Shown: one piece after another, positions 44,745 to 52,165 of the stretch
Position numbering within the stretch: the first letter of the stretch is position 1
How the letters are laid out: every line of letters begins with the position of its first letter
Assembly (NCBI GenBank): GCA_026224875.1
Contig: JAMFRU010000001.1
Span: 1 to 64,000, forward strand
DNA: 64,000 bases
Direction of reading: 5' to 3'
DNA from: Acidocella sp.
GTDB taxonomy: Bacteria > Pseudomonadota > Alphaproteobacteria > Acetobacterales > Acetobacteraceae
The notes under the pieces: generated by a model
Database searches by the model: none
Told to the model about the DNA's origin: nothing
Seen by the model: the letters and a program-made list of their open reading frames with translations, nothing else
Translations under genes and position numbers: made by a program

Positions 44745-45473
44745 TCAGCCAAGCACGGTTGACGCACCCCCCGCCCGCCAGCGCAGCCGTGAAACATCCA
44801 GCAGGACCTCGCCGCTTAGAGACTGCATAACCTCTCCTCCCGCCGGTTGCGCATAATAGGTCTCCGCGTCCGGCCAGCGGTGGCTCAGCGGCCAGGTCCA
44901 GGCGCCATGCCGCCAATACGTCCAAAACAGCCGTCGCGCCAAAGCCGTATCCGGCCGTAGTACCTCCCGCCGGGCCCAGCACGGCCCCATTTGCCGCGCC
45001 AGCCGCCAGGTGAGGGGGGACACATAATTAGAAAACCAGAGGGTAAAACCCAATTGCGCCTGTAACGCCGCAACGGCACGATATACCTGTACATGCTCGG
45101 GGTGCCCGTACTCGCCCCAGGGGTTATGCGTGTAAACATCAGTGCATCCCGCCAACACTGGCGTAAGTGCAGCCAATAATGCCGTGTAATTTGCGTCATA
45201 GCGCGCCTGACCCGCAGCATCCGCAATTTGTATCCCGGTGGTGCAAAACGCAGCACTTGCCCAATCCACGAGCTTGCGCGTTCCGCTTTCCACCAGAGCA
45301 AGGTTCACCAGCCCCGGCAGTTTCAGCCTCGCCACCGCCCGCGCCCGCGCGGCGGATTTTTTGCCGCCGTCAAGCTGATCGCCAAAACAGAACACGACCC
45401 GGTCCGCCTTGGACAAAACCGCGCTCAGCCACAACGCCTCGTCATCAGGATGTGCGACTACGACCGCTTTCAC
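44745..45473 (-). CDS. PIG-L family (LmbE-like) deacetylase
   Basis: This 242-aa zinc-dependent de-N-acetylase has the metal-binding AHPDDEA at residues 7-13 and HPEH at 124-127 (in NPWGEYGHPEHVQV), the complete H-x-D-D...H-x-x-H set of GlcNAc-PI deacetylases, MshB and LmbE. Its ATG overlaps the stop of a GT4 gene by 4 bp, so the two products probably act in sequence: addition of an N-acetylhexosamine and then deacetylation. In this neighbourhood the acceptor is probably an (inositol-phospho)sphingolipid, but this is inference. Confidence 0.85.
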   Translation of the reverse strand: MKAVVVAHPDDEALWLSAVLSKADRVVFCFGDQLDGGKKSAARARAVARLKLPGLVNLALVESGTRKLVDWASAAFCTTGIQIADAAGQARYDANYTALLAALTPVLAGCTDVYTHNPWGEYGHPEHVQVYRAVAALQAQLGFTLWFSNYVSPLTWRLARQMGPCWARREVLRPDTALARRLFWTYWRHGAWTWPLSHRWPDAETYYAQPAGGEVMQSLSGEVLLDVSRLRWRAGGASTVLG

Positions 45474-46597
45474 GCCAGCAGCCCATCATAGATCTCCTCA
45501 AGCACCGCGGTCTGCCGGACAATATCGAATTTCTGCTCAACCCGCAGCCTGGCCGCCTCGCCCATGCGCCGGCGCAATTCCGCATCCGCCAGCAATTCGC
45601 CCATGCGCGCCGCCAACGCCGCAGTGTCGCGCTCCGGCACCAGAAATCCTGTTTCGCCGTTCACGATTGTTTCGCGAATGCCGCCCATATCCGAGCCCAC
45701 GGACGGCACACCGGTCGCTGCGGCTTCCAGCACCACCATGCCAAGCCCCTCAACCCGGCCCGAGGGACTGCGCACGCTGGGCAGAGCCAGCAAAGCCGCC
45801 CGGCGCATCCAGGACAGCACTTCAACATGAGGCCGTGCGCCCAAAAACGCCACCTGCGCTGCCACGCCGCACTCCCGCGCCTGCTTCTCCAGCCGTTTGC
45901 GCAAAGCCCCGTCGCCGATAATGACGAGCCGGACCTTTGGGTGCTTTGACACCAGTGCGGCGAAGGCGCGGATCAAAAATTCCGTCCCTTTCATCTCCAC
46001 CAGCCGCGCGACATGCAGGATCACCGGCTCTTCTTCCCCCGGTGCGCGGGGCGAGATGAGCCCGCAATCCACGCCCATATAGTGAACTTGCGTACGCTCC
46101 GGCGGAAAGCCCTGTGCCAGCAGCCGTTCGCGGATGAATTCCGAAACGCACAGGAACAAATTGCCCCGCCGCATCAGCCCCCGCCGCAACAGCGGATACC
46201 AGGCCCAGGCCGGTGATGCGAAGAACCCCGCGGTTGAGAGCGTGGCGTCAAACCCATGAAAAGTGGTGACCAGCGGTACGCCTAACCTCTCGGCCAGCGG
46301 CAGCGCATAAACACCCTCGATGCCGAAATGTGCATGGATCAGCGCCGGGCGCCGTCCTGCCAGCAGCCGCTCATAAGGGGCGATGCTGCGGCTCGCCATC
46401 TGCAAGCCGGCCATCGGCAAAGCCATGCGTGGGTACAGATCCTCAAACGCCAGCGCGTCCACGCCCGGCGGCGCCGCGCCCTGGCGCAGCCGGCCCAAAA
46501 AAAGCGGGTGATATTTGCTGTAATGCCTGGCCTGCTCAGTGATGAAAACTTCCGAAATTCTGAACAAATTATGGCGGAACACCGCCACTTCCGGCAT
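45470..46597 (-). CDS. Glycosyltransferase family 4
   Basis: This 375-aa GT-B retaining glycosyltransferase has an N-terminal acceptor domain (PEVAVFRHNLFRISEVFITEQA; HAHFGIEGVYALPLAERLG), the donor-site VILHVARLVEMKGTEFLIRAF and the E-x7-E motif EGLGMVVLE near residue 290. ATG 46597 begins at the homologous MPEVAVF; the frame upstream to 46732 lies within the end of the spt gene. It is encoded 4 bp after spt and overlaps the PIG-L gene, which places it firmly in the sphingolipid operon. Probably it glycosylates a sphingolipid head group, perhaps with GlcNAc given the deacetylase that follows. Confidence 0.85.
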   Translation of the reverse strand: MPEVAVFRHNLFRISEVFITEQARHYSKYHPLFLGRLRQGAAPPGVDALAFEDLYPRMALPMAGLQMASRSIAPYERLLAGRRPALIHAHFGIEGVYALPLAERLGVPLVTTFHGFDATLSTAGFFASPAWAWYPLLRRGLMRRGNLFLCVSEFIRERLLAQGFPPERTQVHYMGVDCGLISPRAPGEEEPVILHVARLVEMKGTEFLIRAFAALVSKHPKVRLVIIGDGALRKRLEKQARECGVAAQVAFLGARPHVEVLSWMRRAALLALPSVRSPSGRVEGLGMVVLEAAATGVPSVGSDMGGIRETIVNGETGFLVPERDTAALAARMGELLADAELRRRMGEAARLRVEQKFDIVRQTAVLEEIYDGLLA

Positions 46598-46601
46598 GTT
46601 T

Positions 46602-47843
46602 TTATTTGGCGCCGGCAAAGTCCGGCTCACCCCAGGCAGGCTGGCTTGGCCGGGGAATAAGCCCCAGCTCCCGCCCGGCATCCGCGAACAACGCAATGGC
46701 ATGGTCCAATTGGGCCGGGCTATGCGCCGCACTCACGCTGGAGCGCAGCAGCGCCAGGCCCTTTGGCGTTGCCGGCGGCAGGCTCACATTGGTGTACAGC
46801 CCCATTTCCAGCAGCCGTGCCCAGAAGGCGAATGCCGTATCCGGGTCCGGCATGATGGTGGAGACCACCGGGCTCGGCTCCGGCCCCACGGTAAAGCCAA
46901 GCCGCGCCAGACCATCATACAACCGCCGCGAATTGGCATTGAGCTGATGGCGCAACCCAGGCCGCAGCCGCAATTGGTGCAAAGCCTCCAGCGTGGCCGC
47001 AATCACCCCCGGCGGCAGCGAGGCGGTGAACATATACGGCCGGCTGACAACGCGGAGGATATCAAACCCGTCTATATCCGCCACGCAGAACCCGCCGACA
47101 CCGCCCAGGCTTTTGGAGAACGTGCCGACGATGAAATCGACATCCGCCTCAACCCCGGCCGCTTCAGCCAGGCCGCGCCCGGTAGCACCCAGCACACCCA
47201 GGGAATGCGCCTCATCCACGACCAGATAGGCACCATATTCGCGCTTCACCGCGGCAAATTCGCGCAACGGGGCGGTATCGCCCAGCATCGAGTAAATCCC
47301 CTCGACGACGATGATCTTATCCCCCGGCACGTCCTTCAGCCGGCGTAGCCGGTTGGCCAGATCATCCGGGCTGTTGTGCCTGAACCGCGTCACCTGGGCG
47401 TGGCCCAGGCGCGCGCCATCGTAAATGCTGGCATGCGAATCGGCATCGAGGATCAAATGATCGTCCTTGCCCGCCAGCGCGGATAAAATGCCGAGATTGG
47501 CCTGATAGCCGGTGGAATACACCATGCCATGCTTGCGGCCGTAGAAATCCGCCAGCGCCTGCTCCAGCCCGCGATGCCCCTGATAGCTGCCATTGGCGAT
47601 GCGCGAACCCGTGGTGCCGGTGCCGGAAAGCTCCGTCGCCTCCATGGATTTGGCAATCACCGAGGGATCGTATGTAAGCCCCAGATAATTGTTCGTGCCC
47701 AGCAGCAATGTCGTGCGCCCGGAAATGATCGCCTCGGTCGGCGACAGCACAGCCTCGAACGCGACGTTGAAGGGGTTGGTCCCGGCCTCTTCCAGCCGGG
47801 CGTATTGCGCCGCGAGGGCCGCGTACTTGGCGAGTAATGTCAT
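46602..47843 (-). CDS. spt: Serine palmitoyltransferase (alpha-oxoamine synthase)
   Basis: This 413-aa PLP enzyme of the AOS family should condense L-serine with an acyl thioester to 3-ketodihydrosphingosine, the first step of sphingolipid synthesis. It shows GTNNYLGLTYDPSV (residue 49 on), the cofactor-stacking H137 in ADSHASIYDG, D210 and H213 in VVDEAHSLGVLG, and the PLP lysine K244 in GTFSKSLGGVGG. KBL, BioF and ALAS share this fold, but the adjacent dedicated acyl carrier protein, 4 bp upstream, and the ceramide genes nearby favour serine palmitoyltransferase. ATG 47843 follows the ACP stop; a longer frame to 47912 would overlap the ACP gene. It is expected to be cytoplasmic. Confidence 0.87.
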   Translation of the reverse strand: MTLLAKYAALAAQYARLEEAGTNPFNVAFEAVLSPTEAIISGRTTLLLGTNNYLGLTYDPSVIAKSMEATELSGTGTTGSRIANGSYQGHRGLEQALADFYGRKHGMVYSTGYQANLGILSALAGKDDHLILDADSHASIYDGARLGHAQVTRFRHNSPDDLANRLRRLKDVPGDKIIVVEGIYSMLGDTAPLREFAAVKREYGAYLVVDEAHSLGVLGATGRGLAEAAGVEADVDFIVGTFSKSLGGVGGFCVADIDGFDILRVVSRPYMFTASLPPGVIAATLEALHQLRLRPGLRHQLNANSRRLYDGLARLGFTVGPEPSPVVSTIMPDPDTAFAFWARLLEMGLYTNVSLPPATPKGLALLRSSVSAAHSPAQLDHAIALFADAGRELGLIPRPSQPAWGEPDFAGAK

Positions 47844-47847
47844 GTGG

Positions 47848-48099
47848 TTATACGTGCGCCTTGAGGTCGCGCAGCACTGTGAGCAAATCGCCCAAAGTTT
47901 CGATCTCCGCAATCTTGTCGAGCGGCACGGAAAGGTCCAGCCGGTCTTCGATCTCCATCACGAAATCCATCACCGCCACCGAGTCCAACCCGAGATCATC
48001 GACGATATGCGTCTGCTCGGTCAACGCCACGGGCCGTGGCAGCGCGTTGCGCAGCGTGTCGAAAATGATCTCACGGATATCCGCGTCCGAATCAGTCAT
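47848..48099 (-). CDS. Acyl carrier protein dedicated to sphingolipid synthesis
   Basis: This 83-aa four-helix carrier protein has the phosphopantetheine site S40 in DDLGLDSVAVMDFVMEIED. It is the first gene of the ACP-spt-GT4-PIG-L operon. In Caulobacter-type sphingolipid loci an ACP and an acyl-ACP synthetase supply the acyl thioester to serine palmitoyltransferase; the fatty acyl-AMP ligase at 54456 could be the loading enzyme here. It is distinct from the fatty-acid-synthesis AcpP in helix II (DFVMEIEDRLDLSVPLDK) but otherwise canonical. Confidence 0.9.
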   Translation of the reverse strand: MTDSDADIREIIFDTLRNALPRPVALTEQTHIVDDLGLDSVAVMDFVMEIEDRLDLSVPLDKIAEIETLGDLLTVLRDLKAHV

Positions 48100-48335
48100 C
48101 TTTAATGGTCAGCCTTCTGGTTTCCAATTGTGCAGCCTAGCATGCAGATAGCGGCGCGCGCGAGATGACAATTTGATAACATACGCTATACTTGGCAAGG
48201 TAAATTAATTAAAGGCGGCCATGCCTTTGCTGCCATGCGTTGCTATAACACCGTCGCGGCAGGGGCATTGTGGTATGCAGCCGGCCGGAAACAGGCCGTT
48301 ATACGAGCGAGCCGCGGAGTGGATGGCTTAACGCA

Positions 48336-49424
48336 TTGATTATACCTGAGTATCTGGCGCGTGAAATCGGCAGACCGTTCGCCGCCATCCTTGGCGTGCT
48401 TTGCGCGCTGTTCGGCGGCTACAGCATTTCCAGCAGCCTGGCCGACCCCGCCAACGGTCTGCTGCCGGCCGCCATCATCTTCGAACTAGCCGGGCTCAAA
48501 CTGCTGATTTCCCAGGATGTCCTCATCCCCGTGGCACTTTTTTTCGCCGTGCTCCTCAGCTTCAGCCGGCTGCATGCCGACCATGAGATTACGGCTATGG
48601 AAGCCCTGGGTGCCCGGCCGATGCAGGTGGCACGCGCGGTGCTGGGCTTTGCCACGGTCACAGCCCTGGCCGTGGGCGTAATGGCGATGCTGGCCCGCCC
48701 CTGGGCCTATCGCACCTCGCACGACATCACCTGGATGGGGGCCACCAAGGTAGATTTAAACGCCATGCAGGCCGGCACGTTCTACGCCAGCCAGGACGGC
48801 GACCGGGTCATCTACCTCAACCACCGTACCGCGCGCGGCGGGTTGGCCCAGGATGTATTCGTGCGGCGCAATATCGGCGGCCATACCGAGGTGATTTTCG
48901 CCCAATCAGCCACACCGCTGCCAAGCCTAGACGCCACTGGCCAGCGCGAGGTGTATCTCTCTAACGCGCATATTTATGAAATCGACCCCGCCGACCCGCA
49001 TAAGGATAATCTGCTGAGTGCCGCGGGGATGAAGATAGACCCAGCCGCCGTGCCTGGGAGTGCACCCGGCTACAGCCCTGTCGCCGCCAGCAACCGGCTG
49101 CTCGCCACCTCAACCGCGCCCCGGGATGTCGCGGAACTCCAGTGGCGGCTTTCCACCCCGGTTTCCACTTTTTTACTGGCGCTGATGGGCATACCGCTCA
49201 GCCGCACTCAGTCGCGGCAGGGCCGCTATGCCCGCTTCGGCCCGGCCATCCTGATTTACGCCGGCTATTACCTGCTGTGTACCACGGCGCGCACCTGGGT
49301 GGAGCATGGCGATATCGGCCCGCTGCCCGGCATATGGTGGGCGCCGATGCTACTGGCCGTGTTGTTGTTTGCGGCCCTTAATGAGACCCGCATCCGCCGC
49401 CGCCTGACTGGCCGCGTGGCATGA
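48336..49424 (+). CDS. lptF: LptF-like permease (YjgP/YjgQ family)
   Basis: This protein of about 362 aa has the YjgP/YjgQ layout: two N-terminal helices (ILGVLCALFGGYSISSSLA), the coupling segment ITAMEALGARPMQVARAVLGF that touches the ABC ATPase LptB, a periplasmic beta-jellyroll region (about 110-260), and three C-terminal helices (STFLLALMGIPLSRTQS on). I prefer the TTG start at 48336 (LIIPEYLAREIGRPF), as family members begin that way; GTG 48270 gives an unrelated extension. It is followed 10 bp later by lptG. Divergent from the ACP-spt operon and upstream of inositol-lipid genes, it may move a sphingolipid rather than, or as well as, LPS. Confidence 0.82.
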   Translation: MIIPEYLAREIGRPFAAILGVLCALFGGYSISSSLADPANGLLPAAIIFELAGLKLLISQDVLIPVALFFAVLLSFSRLHADHEITAMEALGARPMQVARAVLGFATVTALAVGVMAMLARPWAYRTSHDITWMGATKVDLNAMQAGTFYASQDGDRVIYLNHRTARGGLAQDVFVRRNIGGHTEVIFAQSATPLPSLDATGQREVYLSNAHIYEIDPADPHKDNLLSAAGMKIDPAAVPGSAPGYSPVAASNRLLATSTAPRDVAELQWRLSTPVSTFLLALMGIPLSRTQSRQGRYARFGPAILIYAGYYLLCTTARTWVEHGDIGPLPGIWWAPMLLAVLLFAALNETRIRRRLTGRVA

Positions 49425-49434
49425 GCGGGGCGGC

Positions 49435-50520
49435 ATGAATATTGTCGACCGCTACATCGGCGTGCTCACCTTGCGCATATTTCTCCTCGCCATGGCCGGG
49501 CTGACGGCATTGTTCAGCCTGCTGGATTTCGTGCAGCAGCTCTCGCTGGTCGGGCAGGGCAGTTACGATGCGCGCGATGCGCTGATCTACACCGCCTTCA
49601 CCGCCCCCGCGCGGGTGCTGCAGCTAGCGCCTGTGGGGATGCTGCTGGCCAGCCTGCTGGCGCTGGGAGGGCTGGCCCGTAATGCCGAGCTTACCGCCTG
49701 GCGCAGCCTCGGCGTCTCCGAGGCGCGCATCATCGGCGCGCTGGTGAAACTCTCGCTGCCGATTATTTTCGCTTTGTTCCTGATCGCGCAATATGTGGTG
49801 CCCACGGCGCAGCAGCTGGCCCAGCGCCAGCAGGAGGCGGCTTTGGTCGAGACTGCCACGACGATGCATTACGGCGGTTTCTGGGTGGCGCATGACCAGC
49901 AATACCTCAACGTGCAGCAGTTCGGTTACGACCGCGCGCCGCAGGATATCGATATCTACAGCTTCGCGCCCGACGGCAGCATGACGGATTACAAACATGC
50001 CGACAGCGCCACAGTAAACCCAGATGGCAGCTGGCAGTTGCAGAATGTGCTGGAAAAGCGGGTGCAGGGTACGCAGTTCGTCACCACCTGGCAGCCCAGC
50101 GTGATATGGCAATCCTTCGTCACGCCGCGGCATATGCAGTTATTGCAGCTGCCGGCCTCGACGATGCCGCCGGTCGAATTGTTCCGCTATATCCATGAGC
50201 AGAAGCGCAACGACCAGCGGGCGATCAGTGACGAGCTGGTGTTCTGGAACATGGTCAGCATCCCGCTTTCGCTGCTGGCGCTGGTGATCGTGGCGGCCCC
50301 TTTCGCCTTCGGTGCGCAGCGGATGCAAAGTGCCGGGCGGCAGGTGCTGGTGGGGGCTCTGCTGGGCATCGGGTTTGAGCTGACCCAGCAACTGGTGCTC
50401 ACGTTCGGCGCGCGGTCCAGCGTGGCACCGGCGCTCGTGGCGCTGGCACCCACACTGCTGCTGGGCGGGGCCGGGATCTATGTGTTGCAGCGGGCGCATA
50501 ACGCTCTGCGCTCAGGCTAG
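49435..50520 (+). CDS. lptG: LptG-like permease (YjgP/YjgQ family)
   Basis: This 361-aa partner of the LptF-like protein has the starting helix DRYIGVLTLRIFLLAMAGLTALFSLLDFVQQL, the coupling helix ELTAWRSLGVSEARIIGALVK, a periplasmic domain (about 130-255), and three C-terminal helices with IPLSLLALVIVAAPFAFGAQRMQS. The gene order LptF-LptG is conserved in LPS export systems, where both bind the LptB2 ATPase and pass lipid to LptC. No lptB, lptC, lptA or lptD lies here, so ATPase and bridge would be shared or encoded elsewhere. Confidence 0.85.
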   Translation: MNIVDRYIGVLTLRIFLLAMAGLTALFSLLDFVQQLSLVGQGSYDARDALIYTAFTAPARVLQLAPVGMLLASLLALGGLARNAELTAWRSLGVSEARIIGALVKLSLPIIFALFLIAQYVVPTAQQLAQRQQEAALVETATTMHYGGFWVAHDQQYLNVQQFGYDRAPQDIDIYSFAPDGSMTDYKHADSATVNPDGSWQLQNVLEKRVQGTQFVTTWQPSVIWQSFVTPRHMQLLQLPASTMPPVELFRYIHEQKRNDQRAISDELVFWNMVSIPLSLLALVIVAAPFAFGAQRMQSAGRQVLVGALLGIGFELTQQLVLTFGARSSVAPALVALAPTLLLGGAGIYVLQRAHNALRSG

Positions 50521-50526
50521 CGGCGC

Positions 50527-51381
50527 TCAGGCTTTGAACGAAAAAGCCTCGTAACGGTGGCGCTGGTCCGCGAGCAAAGCGCCCAGAACGGCGTTGAGGA
50601 TTAAAAATTCCAGCAGGAAAAAGAGCAGCGGGGCGCCTGCCACCGCACAGAGAAAAATACCTATCGTGCGGGCATTGGAGGAAAGCAAAGCCCAGCGCCG
50701 GATGGCCGGGGCGAAGGTCGCGCAATAGCGCGCGCGCAAAGTGTCAGCCGTTTCCGGGTGTGCGGCCATGGCAGCCGCCAGTTTTTGATGGAAGGGCGCC
50801 GCCTCGCCGCCGATGAGTAGCTGCGCGCGCGTATAAATATTATTCAGCCAGGCGGCCGTGCCTTTCCGGGCGGGCGCATCAAGGTCGGGCAGTGCCGAGG
50901 GTGTGCGGCCGAGGCCATAGACATTGTAATATTGCCGTTGCAGCTCAAAGGCGGCGGATTGCAAAGCATGGCTCAACCCCGCGGCGATAACGAGATACCA
51001 GACCCAGCCGCCATGGATTGTAGCGAGGGTGAGGGCCAGCCCGACATAGACCGCGGTGAAGGTCACATAGTCGCAGATGCCGTCGATGACCTTGCCGAAT
51101 TCGGAGTAGGTGTTCGTGAGGCGGGCGAGCTGTCCGTCGGCGCCATCCAGTACATGCCAGGCGAACATAAGGGCGAAGCCGAGAAACACGCACCATGTAT
51201 GCGGATAGAAATGATAAGCGATGCCGGCGGCAATGCCGCAGCCCATACCGGCAAGCGAAACCTGATTAGGAATGATTTTCGCCCGCGCGAAGTAAGGAAC
51301 GATCCAAGCAGAGAGCGGATGAATAACATAAAGATTGCTAGGCGTCTCAATCTCAACCGCCCGCCGCACCGGCTCACTCAT
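50527..51381 (-). CDS. CDP-alcohol phosphotransferase (inositol-phospholipid/sphingolipid head-group transferase candidate)
   Basis: This 284-aa integral membrane enzyme has the complete CDP-alcohol phosphotransferase motif D79-x2-D82-G83-x2-A86-R87-x8-G96-x3-D100-x3-D104 and at least five further hydrophobic segments. It transfers a phospho-alcohol from a CDP-activated donor to an alcohol acceptor, with two metal ions. It is the last gene of a minus-strand set with inositol-1-phosphate synthase and a nucleotidyltransferase. The simplest reading is that it uses CDP-inositol made by those genes and a lipid alcohol such as ceramide. The alternative, inositol-1-P plus CDP-diacylglycerol (PIP synthase), is possible, but it would leave the nucleotidyltransferase unexplained. 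Confidence 0.85.
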   Translation of the reverse strand: MSEPVRRAVEIETPSNLYVIHPLSAWIVPYFARAKIIPNQVSLAGMGCGIAAGIAYHFYPHTWCVFLGFALMFAWHVLDGADGQLARLTNTYSEFGKVIDGICDYVTFTAVYVGLALTLATIHGGWVWYLVIAAGLSHALQSAAFELQRQYYNVYGLGRTPSALPDLDAPARKGTAAWLNNIYTRAQLLIGGEAAPFHQKLAAAMAAHPETADTLRARYCATFAPAIRRWALLSSNARTIGIFLCAVAGAPLLFFLLEFLILNAVLGALLADQRHRYEAFSFKA

Positions 51382-51408
51382 GAAGCTTTGTCCTAAAATG
51401 ATAAAGTT

Positions 51409-51451
51409 TTTTTGGGTACCTTTTTGTTCACAAAAAGGTACTGCTTTACTT
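51409..51451 (+). repeat. Dispersed terminator-like repeat, copy (d)
   Basis: AAAGTTTTTTTGGGTACC, then TTTTTGTTCACAAAAAGGTA and CTGCTTTA: a diverged member of the family at 9222, 13783 and 31734. GTACCTTTTTG/CAAAAAGGTAC form its stem. It sits between the nucleotidyltransferase stop and the phosphotransferase start, both on the minus strand, so it may reduce read-through within this operon. Confidence 0.6.
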
Positions 51452-52165
51452 CAACTGCCCCGTTTCAAGCAGCGTCTCCGCCTTGGTAAACGCCACCGGA
51501 TCATCAACATCCACCCACATCCGGTCGCCGATATCAAACACCCGCGCCTTGCCCCATTCCGCCAGCATATTCATGGCGCCGGAGATACTGTCATCGCCAC
51601 GGAGCTGGCTTTCGATCAGGGCATCGAACATCACCGGGGTGCAGAGAAACACACCAGTATCAAAGCAATTAAAATCGCGGATGATTTTCCCGATATGCTT
51701 GAGCAATGTGCCGTCGCATTTTACCCGGGTCACATCCTCGGGGTCGTTGAGCGGGTTCTCGATGTTGAAATCGACCGCGAGTGTCACCGTATCGGGCTCG
51801 GCTTGGGTGGCGATGAGGGCACGGAAAATCTCGGGATCGACGAGATGGTCGCACATTGTGAGCAGAAACGGCTCATCGAGATATTGCTTGGCCGCGAGCA
51901 CGGATACGCCGTTGGCACGGTCCCAGGCGCGGTTGTAGATGCGGGTGATATGCACACCAGACCGCGTGGAAAGCTCGCCGAGGCGGGCCTGCAATTCATC
52001 GGAATGGTAGCCGGTGACGATTAAAAACTCATCCGCCCCACCGGCGCGGGCATTGGCGATGACGCGTTCGATGAGCGGCACGCCCTTGATGGGAATAAGG
52101 GGTTTAAGCTCCCCTTTCTCCCGCAGGCGCGTACCCTGGCCCGCCGCGACGATCAGGCATTTCAT
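51446..52165 (-). CDS. NTP-transferase-family nucleotidyltransferase (candidate CTP:inositol-1-phosphate cytidylyltransferase)
   Basis: This 239-aa protein has the nucleotidyltransferase signature AAGQGTRLREKGELKPLIPI (residues 7-26), metal-binding LTMCDHLVD near 105 and a C-terminal WVDVDDPVAFTKAE. The overall form resembles the cytidylyltransferase domain of archaeal and thermophile enzymes that make CDP-inositol from inositol-1-phosphate (IPCT). Its ATG overlaps the end of the inositol-1-phosphate synthase gene by 4 bp, which strongly implies a shared pathway. A phosphocholine or sugar-1-phosphate nucleotidyltransferase is the alternative; the substrate is inferred from context only. Confidence 0.75.
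   Translation of the reverse strand: MKCLIVAAGQGTRLREKGELKPLIPIKGVPLIERVIANARAGGADEFLIVTGYHSDELQARLGELSTRSGVHITRIYNRAWDRANGVSVLAAKQYLDEPFLLTMCDHLVDPEIFRALIATQAEPDTVTLAVDFNIENPLNDPEDVTRVKCDGTLLKHIGKIIRDFNCFDTGVFLCTPVMFDALIESQLRGDDSISGAMNMLAEWGKARVFDIGDRMWVDVDDPVAFTKAETLLETGQLK

Noticed and set aside
45167-45949. 260-codon plus-strand frame
   Set aside because: Pro/Arg/His-rich shadow of the PIG-L and GT4 genes.
46602-47843. Glycine C-acetyltransferase, BioF or ALAS
   Set aside because: The fold and PLP residues are shared, but the adjacent dedicated ACP and ceramide genes point to serine palmitoyltransferase; there is no tdh, bio or hem gene nearby.
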